DNA of 60,000 nt, taken from Phoronis australis (taxonomy: Eukaryota > Phoronida > Phoronidae). The notes under the pieces are model-generated. The model did not search any database and was not told the DNA's origin. It worked only from the letters and a program-made list of their open reading frames with translations. The stretch covers positions 64,001-124,000 of the forward strand of contig NMRA01000127.1 of the NCBI GenBank assembly GCA_002633005.1. The letters are read 5' to 3'. This document shows positions 27,001 through 37,989 of the stretch, in pieces (the stretch's first letter is position 1; each line of letters opens with the position of its first letter). The translations under genes were made by a program, and so were the position numbers.

Positions 27001-30000
27001 AAATCCAACCTCACATGCTTGCACCGTGAACTGTGTCTCCATCCTCAGGTATGTTGACTACAATTTCATGTTCATTGCCGTAGCGTACTATTTTCGCTCT
27101 GATATCACACAACCGCATTTCATTTGTTTAGTATGGCGTCATTTGGACGTTTTGAACCAGTTGATTAAAATGTCTAAATTAAAAGTACCGTGAAAAAGGC
27201 AAGTTTTACGATATAAAGTACTAAGCACTTCCAAAATTGTTACCCGGTCATGGACCCAGTCAGCTCTAATCTTTCTGTGGGTGGGTAGTTGCATGAAACA
27301 GTCTCTATCAGGGACTCAACTAAATTCTCTAAATGTTTTGCATATTTGTTTCGTTCATAACTCATATATGTTATGTTTTTCTATCATGTTACTTTTATTA
27401 CAAGCTTCTCTTTGACTAATGACATTTTCTAATACTATAACTGAAAACTGAGCCATTATTCAGTCAAAATAATTAGAGACGTAGTCCTTAAATTAGAAGC
27501 GTTGCATGAAAAGATCCCTACTTATTTTCAATATTACTGAGAAATAGACGTAGACTACACTCTCGATTTGTACCAAAGCCTAAAATTGACTTAGTAATGA
27601 TACTTAAAACAAAAATTACAGTCAGTGTTTTCACAAGTTCGCAAATATAGAGTAGATTTAGGGAACTTGGTTGAGTCCCTATTTGGTACTATTTTCGCAC
27701 TGAACTCCCTGGGCCCAAAGAATGAATGCAACCGTTGTAGAACCACACTGATTATTCCAAAGCAAAATTTTGTAAAAAAAAAATCAAATGCTAAATTGCT
27801 CCGGTGGTTTCTGATTTGCATTTTTTTTTAAATTCGACTACAGTTATATTAACATTTGTGGCCCAAACCGCATCTCATTAGCGCGAGACACATTCGAATC
27901 GTGTCCTATAACGTCAAAGCTTGATACCACTCAGCATGAGACTTAAGATGGCCAAAAGTGTTCAAGTCATGATACGCCGGTACGCACACATTTCTTGGCT
28001 AGATTTAACTCCGTCTTAATTCGCTTTGCGGAATCTTTGTTGACAAAATCGCGTCATGTCAAAATCTACGTTGCCAAGTACATTATAGCCCCATTTGCTA
28101 TAACACGTGACTGTCCTTTTTCCTTTCGATGATGACACACAACATCAGGCCAGTGCCAACAAACGTAATTAGACAGACGACTCAAAAATGGACCCATCCC
28201 GTGCCACTTTTCCAGTTGTTTGAATTTCTCCTGGTGGCCGGTCAACACTAAGACTCTGTTTTCACCTGAAAACGCAATTTTTTACCGATATTGTATCCAG
28301 TGAATTCGAAAAACCTAAAACATGAAATATGAAAACGCAACTTCTTTACAAATACGGTTTCCAAGTGTAAGTAATCACTGGCTGTGACAATCAAACTTTC
28401 GAAAACTCGCGAATTTCTTAAAACTCAAATTTTGTTAACGCATACAGCTCTCCTCCACCAGAACCAGCAACCAAAACTACAACTTCTTGAAAACACAGAC
28501 GTCGCGATCGTATTAGCGTGTTCGTACGGACTGGAAACGACGCAACTTTTTGAAAAGTGATATGAATCACGATCATATGCAGCGTTTCTGTGTGGACGGA
28601 AAATTTTTAGTTTATATTACTCTTTGAAAATGTTCAAATTTGGCAACCTTTAGACCATCATATGAAACTTTCGGATGCTACGTTTTTTGCAATGTTCTAC
28701 AAACCGTGCTTCTGAACACTTATTAAAATGTTCCACTTCCGCATGGGGGCCATCAAAAATAGGACTTAACATGATTTTTTGGAAAGAACATAATAATTTA
28801 GAACATTGAACAACATTTTTGAGAGTTCATCTTCGAAATTTATATCAAATGAAATTCAGTGAATGTTTCTGTTTTGTTATGAATGTACCTTTTCACAAAC
28901 TTTTACTAAAAAACATGGTCACCTGACCCGTTGAAGTAATTGGAGATTAGCCATGAAGTCAAAATGAAGTCAGCATGGATTTTCACGCACGTTCTAGTCT
29001 CAGAAAATGTATGTGAGACAAAGCAGTTTGATACTTCTGTAGATACCGGTATCTGGTTAAATCCAGGGACTTGTCGACAAGATCCTAAACGTAATGCAAA
29101 AAATGCGTTTTCGATCGTATTGGCGTATTCGTGTGAGCTTTTGATACGAAAACGATGAGCGTGGACGAACATTTTTAAATGAGGCGAACTACATACATGT
29201 GTGGACGCGGAGATTTTTTTTGAAAATTGCATATAAACAAAGTACCGTTTCCAAGTGAAATCGGGGCTCGATCGAGATGATAATCACAGCGATCTCAGTT
29301 TTAACTGCAAAACATTTGTTATTTCATTCAATCGTTGGGTTTCGTTTCAGTACATTCTGAGCACGTGGTTGGTGGTTGTGTCACTTTGCGGCGTTTTCAT
29401 TCACTTCAACTACTTAGTGAAGAGCACCACAGCGATCTTGTTGACCGCGTTGGCTTGGATACTCGTTTTTGTGGTCTATAAAGACTTCTTGCTGCAGTTT
29501 TACCCGTAAGTTCTTTTGAAGCATCATCTTTTGCATGTAGTCTATATAGGTACAGTGCGTGTAGGCCGACACCGTACACTCAAACGGTTAAACGCCTCAC
29601 TGGTAGCGAGAACAGCCCGCTTATGAGACGAATTCTATAACTAATATTCCAGCCTCTCTGATCAATCAGTTCAGTGACCGCCAAATCGACAGTGTACCCC
29701 GGCAAGATGCCGAGAGTATAGTGTTGCGCGATTTTACTTTCTCGCTACAGAACACATCCCTGCAGGCTCTGCAGGTCCTCACCACCTCAGTGCATAGTCT
29801 TTACGAGATGTAGTAATGCAAGACAGGCAGCGCATCTCACACTGTACGTTACAGAGCGGGTGTTCTCCGGAAAGTAAATTAATTTTAGGAAACACGAGAT
29901 TACATAAGATCACACAAAATCAAGCTAGTAAAAACAAGTGGTTGTAAAGTAAGGTTGGGACCCATTTGGGGCACCTCGGGTATATTCGTAACCTCAGATT

Positions 30001-33000
30001 ATCGGTCGGTGATGGGTTTTTAACTGGTAGCACCGCCAAGCGATGGTCAATTTTCAATCTTTGGTCTGCCTCCTGTCTTGGTTAAAGACTGTTTGTTTGC
30101 TACGGGACGGCAGTCTCCATTTGAGAATCCAACGACTCTCCGCAGTGGTTGAAATTCGCTTTTTGCAACACCTATGAGGGATAACTTGAGACTTGAAAAT
30201 ACTCGATGTGTTCCGTATACTCAGAACCTTAACAGCGTAGACCAACAACTTTTCCGTTTCTGAAATGATTTTTTCGAGGAGAATGTAATGTAAGTCTTTG
30301 TGGATATCCACAATTTCCGTTGCAATTTTTCGTCACAAGTGTCTCGCGGGCGTCTCAAGTGAATGGAAGGCGTTCCGCAACGCGTATAAGTTTCTTTCTT
30401 GAAAATCGAGTGCACGACCATAGTCATACGAGTGTCATTTCTAGCGTGTGGTGCATTAGCAAATTGACGACATTACAATAATTAATCGACGAGGCTGGGG
30501 TGTTGAATTATTGTACAAAATGCAATGTTTTAAATTATAAAAGATTTCGCTACCTTACAGTATTCAGAGTGTCTTGCAGGAAACTTCCATTTCTGTCCTT
30601 ACCCATCAGCCACTTAATGGCTACCTCATTGAGCTGGCCAGTGCCTATAGCATGCTGCATAGATTACCTGTTCTCGATGTCACTGACTCTTTCACCTTTT
30701 GTTACCTCATAGTCTCGCTATAATGCCCTTTTAATTGCATTTGTTACAAACGATAATTATCCGCTGAAACTAGCTCACTTTTTTCTGGTGCATGTTAACT
30801 GTACTCACGATACTGTTTCACACGTAATGTTGGTCAATGAAAACACTACTTTTCAGATCAGCAAATAGGGCCTCGCTGGATCGATTTGTCTTCAATGTTA
30901 TTGTCTTCCTAGTTATCCTGCTATGCTATTGTCGCCAGGTGAGATTTGAAAAATAATGAGTTTGCTTGTCTAATACCTTAATTAGCCAAATTAGCCAGTT
31001 TGGCCTACCTAGTGGAAGTCTGGTATTGTGCATTATACTTTTCGAACAAGTATCTTGCATACTTCAGTCAAGCCTGAATTAGGTATACAACACTGCTACA
31101 GTATTCCGCCAATTTCGATGCAAGCCCTTAGGCACGTACAAGCCTTGCCTAAAAATTGTCTATTTAAATTTCTTGGTAACCCTACAGGTATAAAAAGACG
31201 AGAGGTGCTGTACAAGTAGTTGAGATGCTACTGGTCTTTACAGTTTTTCCTTCTCGCCTGTTACAATTTTCGAGCAACGCCCAGCCATCACATTATCCCA
31301 ACCCCCCGCAGTCGCCACAGGTGGAGCATAATTTTCTAGGCGCCCATGTGACTATTAGGCGGAACTCCAATTTCGTGCGGTGGCCCTAAGCTGCAGGCCG
31401 TAAGCAACAGCTTACAGTGGCTACTTGAAGGGATAATCCGACACTTCCGTGAACTTTTTAACGTTTTGTGAATGCTTGGTCACATCCAAAGATTTGCACA
31501 CTGGCGTTGTGTAACGATAAGGACGGAAATGGAAACGGAATATTGTAACACGCTTAGTGCTAAGTACTAACAGAATTATTCAGCAAGGGAGAGGGGACAA
31601 ACGACCGAAATGCGACCTGGAGCACTTTCCGATGAGTGGGAGTGCACAAGCAATGCGCGTCGAATAGGTAGGGAGGTATTGCGTTTGTGCCGTAAACCTG
31701 GTGGCCATAGCCTCATTGAACCCCAACGTGTTATACCAGTTCCCCCACTTTGACATTTCACTAATCAGTGTTCTCGAACGAATCTCTAACAAGATACCAT
31801 TACCAGACAAAGGTTGAATCTAAAATACTCAAAATGACAGAGCAAACATTGTTGTGCATAGACGAACTTAGGTAGGCACTGGGTACTCCCTTCCCCGTCG
31901 TATGGACGCGACCAAAGAAAAGAACGTCGCCAATTGTATGGCCTACACAAACGTTTAAATTCGAAAACTGTGCTTGGCCCCTCATTTCCAAGTATTTGAT
32001 AATTTTATAGCTTGAACGCAACGCCCGACTGGATTTTCTTTGGAAGTTACAAGCAAAGCAAGAAATTGAAGACATGACAGATCTCAGGGAGCACAACAAG
32101 CAGCTTCTAAGAAACATATTGCCAGAGCACGTGACTGGGTACTACCTCGGCACTAAAAGACGGCACGAGGTTAGTTGTCAACTACCAGGACCAAGTGTTG
32201 GTTTTGGAATTGCATAACATCAAACTTGGAATCTTGTTTAATTCAAGAAGATTCCATTTTAAAACTATATTTATTTGGCTTAGCTGCCGGAAAAAGCAGC
32301 ATCAGCGCCCGGGCTGAATTCCCTAAACACAACAACCCCTGAAGAAGCTAGTGTGATCACCCCTAGGTGATCACGTGCTTCAATTCCAAAACGTATCTTT
32401 TGGAGTCTTGCATGGTCGCGCGTAATAGCAAGGTTCTCGCGCCAATGGAACGCACTTTAGATGACTCATTGTTACAGAATTTGACTTGAATGAGAACACT
32501 TTTAATACCGGTGTCCCGAACAGCATTACGAGACATCTAGTCAAAAATGAGACTTGCATGGCCACATATTCTCATGAGAACCTTTTGCCGTTGTTTTTGT
32601 TTCTTAATAAAAGTAAAAACTGGATTCCTGATCGTCTATTCCAATAGGACGGCTTCGTAGTATGCCAAAAATAATATGAATAATAATTAAAGTTGCCGCA
32701 TTAATCAAACCCTACAAATGATTGCATTTGGTATAAGTTACATGTATAGCAACAAAACTATCATAACTCTTTCCGGAATGCTAGGCAAATAATATGCTAC
32801 ACACATCTACTGAGAGAACTGACGCGTTATTTAATATATGCGTTCTAGATGAACGTGCTATCGTGAAAACACGTACGCGCCAACTATTATCAGACTTGGA
32901 TTTTCATAATTCTAATGTTTACCAACTTTTGAAAATAAGCTAGACAGGTTTGCTTGAGTAGTGTAATGTTTGAAATGTTTACATGTCTAGATAGATCGCT

Positions 33001-36000
33001 TGTTGTTGAATTGCTGCAAAAGTCGACCTTCTGAAATTGACAAACTTAAACACGAGAAAAGGAATATACTCCCAGTACACACATTGTCACGGCTTATCAA
33101 AATTATTCTATCTGCGTATTTATTATTAAACTTCTCTAAGCATTTGCTATTTTGGATCAATGTACATTATCTATAAAAAATACACCTTTCATTAAACACA
33201 CGTAAAGATTGTTCATAGGTAGGGCGGAACACTGGCAATTTCAATGTTCGGCTAAGTCCCCAACGGGAGACACCGTGTTCTACTGTATGTTCCGGGTTAT
33301 TTTTGTGAATAATTAGATCATAGTTGGGTAATAATTTTGACAAAAATGGTACTGTAAGATTCAGGCTGCAGCGGGCACTGAACTTCAGAATGTGACAGTT
33401 GTTCTGAATCACTGTGTAGTCACGAATGACTTGTTGTTCTATCAACACCTGGCATGGGCGGAGCACCATAGGGGGCTGGGGGGCTATAGCCCCTCATTTT
33501 TTTCAGTGTCAAGGATATGGAAGTTTCTGTTGGTGATTTGCAACTGCAGGATGCTTTTTTACTAAGAACGGCTTTGAAATAATTTTCGAAACACTAATTT
33601 TTATCGTATACATGTTATCTCACTCCACATTTTATTTGTTTTCTGTCGTTTAGGATCTTTACGCACAATCTTACGAACAAGTAGGCGTCATGTTTGCTTC
33701 AATTCCGAACTTCACGGAATTCTATTCCGAGCTGTCCAAGAATTACGAATCTAAAGAATGCCTGCGACTTCTGAATGAAATCATCGCTGACTTTGACGAG
33801 GTGACTATACATTTTCGCAATCCCGCTTAACTCCGGTAAAAAGCAACCATTCCAAAATACATCACTTATGCTAGTGCCGTAATTCTGTCACAATGTTTCC
33901 GACTTCACTATCGTGTAAGCTGCAGCTAGTTTAATAACAACTGATGCCGACACACACTGGAATGTGGCATTGCAAAGGCATTACAGGTGGTTCTGGTAGC
34001 AAGATTCACGCGTCCCCTTTTCTATGATTCGTTGCATTCGCAGCATCAGAGATTCATAAACTACTGTTAAGATGTGCACAGCTTATCTGGAAAGGGTAAT
34101 TGGACTCATGCCAACCTTTCCATGTGTAAAACAAAAGAATGTCACAAGTATGAAGTGTGGGCTTGCACTATTTTTCCATAAATTCAAAAAATATGTCGAA
34201 AATGACGTCCCATGACGTCATATCACTAGGTGCGAGCAGTTTAAAAATGATCAATTATCGATTAGGGCAACTGAATGATAAACTGTTCTAACTGAGAAGA
34301 GTTAAAGACATAGTGACCTCCTAAGGTACATGTCTGTGCGCTAAAGGTACTTACAGCAACATGACTTAGAAAACTTGCTTAAGTTCTATGTTGATCTTTT
34401 GGTTTAAATATCCTCTAAATTATTTTTGAAGAATGTAATTTGAGTTAAAGTACGTTTAGCGTTAAAATGGAATGAAGCATGGATGTTTAAGATAACAACA
34501 GATGGTATTTTACTGAGTTATGATGTTTCAAATTGGTACTCCAGAACTAACCAAAGTGTGCCAGTGGACTTTGAGACTCGGTGCCTCATTGTCACTCTCG
34601 TACTGGTTGTAAGTAACGCATCACTCATGCAGCTACAGAGCTGCCTGTTTTCCAGACCAGAAAGGAGAAGAGTATTTGCTTCGCGACACATTGAGCATTA
34701 TTATATGTAAACATAAACGTGTTATAAGACTAACGCGGTCAGTTATAATGCGCCGACGCCAATTATACTCCCACGCGCTCCATTCTTCACAAGTTCGTTC
34801 ATCTGGGTAATTATTTCAGCTTCTCGGTGAGGAAAGATTCAAAGATCTGGAGAAGATCAAAACAATTGGTAGCACGTACATGGTGGCTTCAGGCTTGACG
34901 CCCGGGGAAGATTCCTCCAAGTCCTGGCACCACTTGCACGCGCTTGTGGACTTTGCATTCGAGATTCAAGATATGTTGAAGAAAATAAACGAGGACTCGT
35001 TTAATAATTTCAAAATTCGTATAGGTAAATATCAACTAGATATTTGTACTTATCACTCAAAATGTATAGTAACGTATTTTAATATGTACAAGCTTTTTAT
35101 ATTCAGTTGTGTGTACACGCACCTTAGACAAGCAGATCATATTTTAAATTCGCCACTAGTATTATGTGGAAACTTTCAAGCAGAACTTTGCATTTAACCA
35201 AATATCTAGAAAACCATGGAATTCAAAATAGTAAAATTCAAATCTTTCTAAAAGTAGAAAGCGTGTATAAATTGATTTTTATACTATCTGTCATTTATTC
35301 AGTCAAGATGCTATGTCTTTTTATTATACCCGGTAGTTAAACAGAAAGCCAGGTACACCTACAGCAGAATGCCTGTTTATTATGACGGCAAAAGTGGATG
35401 ATTTTAAAACAATTGCAAACAGTGTGCGTAAAAATCACGACCAGTTTCATTTGAAATCGATGAGCCATTTTTGAGATATGATGTTCCGATATGTTGGAAA
35501 AAACTAAACATTTTGTAGGTTCCTCCACAACCATAAATCATGAAGTGTTTTGATTTTTATAAAACTACGGGAACTTAGTCCGGATTGACATGCACGGTAG
35601 CGCTACCTATCAGCTGTTTTTGTTTTGAAGGTATTCACGTTGGACCAGTTGTAGCCGGAGTGATAGGAGCACGCAAACCTCAGTACGACATCTGGGGAAA
35701 CACCGTGAATGTAGCTAGTCGAATGGACTCAAGTGGGACTATGTCTCATATCCAGGTAGATGAGGATACCGCGGGTATCCTATCCCAGATGGGATACGAT
35801 TGTATTTTTAGAGGCGTAGTGCAAATAAAGGGGAAGGGTGAGCTAAAAACGTACTACGTTAAAGGGCGGAGTAAACGCGCTCGAAAAACAACCAGTGGAG
35901 GCCTTGCCGCGGGAAGCGCCTGCCACACATTGGCTGCGCTGGTGCATGGCCTAGTACAGCAACGGAGGAAGCAGAAACGGCGAGAACAGCAAAAGCAAAG

Positions 36001-36223
36001 AGTCTCAAAAACTGCGAGTAGCTGCAGTCAGAGCTATTCTAGGGATAAGAAATATTCGTGTCACATGACCTCTACGACACTTACAGAGCAGGAAACCCTC
36101 TCGCGGCCCACGTCCGATATTAAATCTGGCCGCACGAGCTTAGGCGCTCTATCGCCATCTCTCTCGCCGCCGTCCGACCTCAGAAACTGTAATAGTGGGC
36201 TTCCCAATGCGTCAGTTACCTGA
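8892..36223 (+). CDS. ADCY8: Gene A: ADCY8-like membrane adenylyl cyclase, 17 visible exons
   Basis: Makes cAMP from ATP at the plasma membrane. The 17 exons join in frame to 2934 nt (977 codons plus stop). Order: sixth helix of membrane block 1; C1 catalytic domain with both metal-binding Asp motifs ([10 protein letters not shown] and LLGDCY); a linker; a second block of six helices with a Cys-containing glycosylatable loop; C2 with [11 protein letters not shown] and [14 protein letters not shown], supplying adenine-, ribose- and phosphate-contacting residues; and a basic tail. ADCY8 is indicated by [33 protein letters not shown]-like sequence, [20 protein letters not shown] and the C-terminal tail. 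About 200 N-terminal residues are missing; human ADCY8 is about 1250 aa. ADCY8 is Ca2+/calmodulin-stimulated; whether this one is remains inference. The less likely alternative is an ancestral ADCY1/8 type. Confidence 0.9.
9741..9874 (+). CDS. ADCY8: Gene A exon A2: start of C1 catalytic domain
   Basis: 134 nt, starts in phase 0 and ends after two bases of a codon; acceptor CCGCAG, donor TTAG|GTGAGG. Encodes [19 protein letters not shown], then [12 protein letters not shown], the start of the C1 fold. The 3.6 kb intron behind it (9875-13441) holds a 0.2 kb direct duplication (10912-11115 and 12153-12355). Confidence 0.95.
10912..11115 (+). repeat. Direct duplication, copy 1
   Basis: About 204 bp, nearly identical to 12153-12355 in the same orientation. 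Both begin GATTGTGTTTGGCGACCTAT and end in the ACGTTTAARTCATAACA stretch. Each contains a near-palindrome, TTGGCGACCTATGA ... TCATAAGGTCGCCA, at its start. Lies in the A2-A3 intron. Confidence 0.88.
12153..12355 (+). repeat. Direct duplication, copy 2
   Basis: Second copy of 10912-11115, about 1.24 kb downstream, with only a few substitutions. The few differences indicate a recent segmental duplication or two insertions of one short element. Confidence 0.88.
13442..13553 (+). CDS. ADCY8: Gene A exon A3: first metal-binding motif of C1
   Basis: 112 nt; acceptor GTTTCAG, donor AAAG|GTGAGA. The first base completes the Ser codon begun in A2, giving [14 protein letters not shown]. The Asp of FAD is the first of two C1 aspartates that hold the catalytic Mg2+ ions. 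It continues with [20 protein letters not shown]. Exactly the length of the gene B counterpart. Confidence 0.96.
14008..14135 (+). CDS. ADCY8: Gene A exon A4: second metal-binding motif of C1
   Basis: 128 nt; acceptor TTTTGAAG, donor ATTCG|GTAAGT. Encodes [20 protein letters not shown], then [17 protein letters not shown]. The Asp of GDCY is the second metal ligand. The usual GDCYYC reads GDCYLC here, a Tyr-to-Leu change. Same length as the gene B exon. Confidence 0.96.
14974..15132 (+). CDS. ADCY8: Gene A exon A5: C1 core
   Basis: 159 nt; acceptor ATGTAG, donor CCTGG|GTAAGA. Encodes [20 protein letters not shown], then [20 protein letters not shown]. The family usually has DVWSNDVT; here Trp is Tyr. 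Same length as the gene B exon. Confidence 0.96.
15308..15679 (+). other. Orphan acidic open frame without start codon, inside intron
   Basis: Stop-to-stop open frame of 123 codons ending at TGA 15677. It has no Met in its first two-thirds. It is richer in G+C than its surroundings and encodes a strongly Asp/Asn/Thr/Ala-rich stretch (for example [20 protein letters not shown] and [20 protein letters not shown]), then [14 protein letters not shown] and a basic end CRRGRRGQ. I do not recognise it. It could be a fragment of a mobile-element protein, an exon of an alternative transcript, or a degenerate trinucleotide-like repeat that happens to be open. Confidence 0.4.
17104..17973 (-). mobile_element. 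Transposable element copy with an assembly gap inside
   Basis: The left end reads ATAGGCGGATTTAGGGGG and the right end CCTAGATCCGCCA, short inverted termini of the type GGCGGATYTAGG. The 17851-17973 part is the reverse complement of the left end of the element at 47960-48952 (shared blocks include GGTGCTATGCGCATCTACAA and CGTGGTT). C- and G-runs flank the gap and probably caused it. Confidence 0.75.
17169..17850. other. Assembly gap (682 N)
   Basis: A run of N. The long reading frames crossing it are artefacts of undefined codons. Confidence 0.99.
22450..22597 (+). CDS. ADCY8: Gene A exon A6: end of C1 catalytic domain
   Basis: 148 nt; acceptor TTACAG, donor GGGAA|GTGAGT. Completes [13 protein letters not shown], then [16 protein letters not shown] and PTYLIDKQE, the end of the C1a fold. 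The usual stretch of the ERNEFLRKHNIETYLI type is quite divergent here. Ends in phase 0. The short intron 22598-22938 is featureless. Confidence 0.92.
22939..23076 (+). CDS. ADCY8: Gene A exon A7: cytoplasmic C1b linker
   Basis: 138 nt, 46 codons, phase 0 at both ends; acceptor TTTTAG, donor GACACT|GTGAGT. Encodes a Pro/Ser-rich linker ([20 protein letters not shown], later [15 protein letters not shown]). Poorly conserved, as expected for C1b; assigned on splice sites, open frame and phase. Confidence 0.8.
23843..23881 (+). CDS. ADCY8: Gene A exon A8: 39-nt microexon in the C1b linker
   Basis: Acceptor CTTTAG, donor GAGAAC|GTAAGT, 13 codons ([13 protein letters not shown]), phase 0 on both sides. 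Because A7 and A9 also meet in phase 0, the protein stays in frame with or without it, so it may be an alternative cassette. Not confirmable by homology because the linker is variable. Confidence 0.6.
24183..24262. repeat. Two-copy 40-bp tandem repeat
   Basis: Units 24183-24222 and 24223-24262 both start GGTGACTTTCAATTGACATT and end in a T run after TTGTGGT. Lies in the A8-A9 intron (23882-25121), which is otherwise unremarkable. Confidence 0.85.
25122..25414 (+). CDS. ADCY8: Gene A exon A9: C1b end and helix 7
   Basis: 293 nt; acceptor TTCCAG, donor CCGAG|GTTCGT. The linker [20 protein letters not shown] and [20 protein letters not shown] is followed by IRDETFKSN, a conserved pre-membrane motif, and helix [19 protein letters not shown]. 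The EVNK, HIKP and DETFKSN order is characteristic of ADCY8-type cyclases. Ends after two codon bases. Confidence 0.93.
26197..26398 (+). CDS. ADCY8: Gene A exon A10: helices 8 and 9
   Basis: 202 nt; acceptor TTTCAG, donor ACTTTC|GTAAGT. Two hydrophobic helices ([19 protein letters not shown] and [19 protein letters not shown]) flank a charged loop. Phase 0 at the end. The introns on either side (25415-26196 and 26399-26958) show no other feature. Confidence 0.92.
26959..27048 (+). CDS. ADCY8: Gene A exon A11: extracellular loop
   Basis: 90 nt, 30 codons, phase 0; acceptor TTACAG, donor CCTCAG|GTATGT. Encodes a hydrophilic loop with an N-glycosylation sequon (NLT) and cysteines in TCLHRELC; the loop between helices 9 and 10 is commonly glycosylated in this family. 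The 2.3 kb intron behind it (27049-29350) has no recognised feature. Confidence 0.85.
29351..29505 (+). CDS. ADCY8: Gene A exon A12: helices 10 and 11
   Basis: 155 nt; acceptor GTTTCAG, donor TACCC|GTAAGT. Encodes [15 protein letters not shown] and [16 protein letters not shown], then KDFLLQFYP. Ends after two codon bases. The intron 29506-30856 is featureless to me. Confidence 0.9.
30857..30938 (+). CDS. ADCY8: Gene A exon A13: helix 12
   Basis: 82 nt; acceptor TTTCAG, donor CGCCAG|GTGAGA. Encodes [14 protein letters not shown], then [13 protein letters not shown], the final helix of the second membrane block, ending in phase 0. Confidence 0.9.
32011..32169 (+). CDS. ADCY8: Gene A exon A14: coupling helix leading into C2
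   Basis: 159 nt, phase 0 at both ends; acceptor TTATAG, donor CACGAG|GTTAGT. Encodes [20 protein letters not shown], then [20 protein letters not shown]. Closely matches the ADCY8 pre-C2 helix. The intron 32170-33653 contains a GTGATCACC hairpin at 32353-32374 and a G-rich repeat scrap near 33452. Confidence 0.95.
33452..33520. repeat. G-rich repeat scrap
   Basis: GGCATGGGCGGAGCACCATA followed by GGGGGCTGGGGGGCTATAGC resembles the termini (GGCGGAT...GGGGGC) of the element family at 17104 and 47960. Too short and diverged for firm assignment. Confidence 0.35.
33654..33800 (+). CDS. ADCY8: Gene A exon A15: start of C2 catalytic domain
   Basis: 147 nt, phase 0 at both ends; acceptor GTTTAG, donor GACGAG|GTGACT. 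Encodes [20 protein letters not shown], then [15 protein letters not shown]2 carries no metal-binding Asp pair (FASI replaces FADI), as expected. Introns 32170-33653 and 33801-34819 surround it. Confidence 0.96.
34820..35024 (+). CDS. ADCY8: Gene A exon A16: adenine-binding part of C2
   Basis: 205 nt; acceptor TTTCAG, donor ATAG|GTAAAT. Encodes [20 protein letters not shown]; the Lys of EKIKTIGS contacts the adenine of ATP in the family. Continues with [14 protein letters not shown] and ends after one codon base. Confidence 0.96.
35430..35500. repeat. Dispersed repeat fragment in the A16-A17 intron
   Basis: GCCATTTTTGAGATATGATG followed by TTCCG (35465-35489) recurs exactly at 43594-43618. 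Flanking match is weak. Confidence 0.55.
35631..36223 (+). CDS. ADCY8: Gene A exon A17: end of C2, C-terminal tail and stop
   Basis: 593 nt, ending with TGA at 36221. Acceptor TTTTGAAG. Encodes [20 protein letters not shown], then [15 protein letters not shown] with the Asn and Arg that stabilise the transition state, and [13 protein letters not shown] at the C2 end. About 113 further residues form a Ser-rich tail whose proximal part (35930-36001) is the basic amphipathic stretch [20 protein letters not shown]. Its position and pattern match the calmodulin-binding C2b tail of vertebrate ADCY8 (LGLVQSLNRQRQKQ type). Confidence 0.95.
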
Positions 36224-36366
36224 TATCGATAGATGTATGCAAAGTGGTGCTATGAGTGCCATGAGCGTCACATGGTTCCACCTGTGGCAGCCTGGTAAAA
36301 TTTGTGATTACTTTGTTTTTTAATAAGATTTTGATTTTCAACTTGTTTTGTAAGTTGTGGATTTAA

Positions 36367-36372
36367 AATAAA
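36367..36372 (+). terminator. Polyadenylation signal of gene A
   Basis: AATAAA 144 nt past the gene A stop codon, followed by T-rich and GTTTG-rich sequence suitable as a downstream element. It is the first canonical signal seen after the stop. Confidence 0.65.
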
Positions 36373-37964
36373 ATATTTTATTTTGTTTCTGACTTCGTTT
36401 GAGTTGTTTGTTTGTTGAAGTAACTCTATTATCTGGGCGAGCATGCATAGTTTAATAATCTTTAAAAACTTGTATTCTACGATTGCGTTACAATGCCCAC
36501 GAAACGCATTGAAACAGTTCGAGAGCTGGTTCATGACTTTTACGGTAATGCAAAATAGTCAAATGGTACTGTCAATGTTGAGTTACATGCCTGTGCATAG
36601 CAACGGCTGTTCACACTATACCACAACAGACTCCTATTGTGTTAGTTGATCAGTCAAGCGCTAACCAACTGTCAAAAATTTGTTCAGATCAAATGCCATA
36701 AAGAAAGAGAATTGACGTCACCGCGTTTTCGGCCTGTGACTCGAGGCGGGACAAGAGGACTGTGGTACTTGCGCATTATAAGCCATTAAAGAGATGTAAT
36801 ACGTCTCGCATACAAAAGGTATGAGGCACAGGTTGACGCTTTCTAGAGCAAATGTCTTTGCACACATTAAACGGAGCGGAGAAAATTCCGAGTAAACAGA
36901 ATCTGTAAGATAAACAAACAGTCTTGCATTGTGTTGGAAAAATATTGACACAATATTGATGGCGCTTCGAAAGCTTGGTTACCGTACGTATTCTGACAAC
37001 ACTGATCGATAGTTCGCGGCAACAGGCAAGCAGCGTGCACAAGACGATCTCGTAGTGTGTTGAAAGCTGTTCGTGGATGTTTAACTCTCATAATCAATAC
37101 CTTTGCTGGAGCTCGTTGATCTCTAAGGTAAGCTACATGTATCATTTTTTAGTGTTATCGGTCAACGAGTTGTTATTGCTGCTTCCGCCCTGCTAAACTC
37201 TTGCGCAGGTATTCGACGAGCTTCGAAAGTTGTGTCAGTGATTTTTCCAACTCTCGCATGTCCTGTGGAAATGAGAGATCACACTGAAAATTTCAAATGG
37301 TTTGCTCGATAATGGTGTCGTTGACATCTACTGTCCAGAATACGGCGATTGTTTAGTCTTGCATGCCGGGTAACAGGGCTTCACCAATGCCGGACCCTGT
37401 GTTAGGAACTAGGATACAATCAAACCCGACCATCTGGGAAGTCATGAAATGGACCCATCATCTTCCCGCCCCCAATAAGACCCTGTTCCAGCTGCCAAAG
37501 TCCCTCGTCTTCCAAGGGAAAATGGATCATTGATGTCACCCCACACATGAACAAAAATTCTTCATTCAACAAATATCTCCTGACTGAGTTATTTGGCGAC
37601 TACTTTTAAATTGTTTTTACCGAAAAAAGATACCGAGGAAATCTACTGTCTTTAATGTTCAACTGTGATCCTTGGACGAGTTTGTCGTTTTTTGCATATA
37701 CGACTTTACCGGAAGCAAAACCTCGACACCTTGTTATAGGAGGGCCCATCTGGCCGCTGATCTCTAGACTCAAGAAACCAGCGAAAACGCAAGATTACGG
37801 ACGGGTTCGCGAGATATCGCCAGTCATTAGAAGCGAAGCTCTGAGTTAAGGTGTTCTAGATTGTTTCGAATACTCACATAGTCCTTGCAATACTTTAGCG
37901 ACACTCAAATCCAGGTACGTCAACGCCGAAGTAACCTTTTCGGGCCCTATTGCGCCACCGCGTG

Positions 37965-37989
37965 AAAACAAAACAAAACAAAACAAAAA
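37965..37989. repeat. (AAAAC)n simple repeat
   Basis: Five consecutive AAAAC-type units, followed by A-rich sequence. Confidence 0.9.

Noticed and set aside
32353-32374. GTGATCACC hairpin with 4-nt loop followed by CACGTG
   Set aside because: Short and isolated in an intron; not distinguishable from chance.
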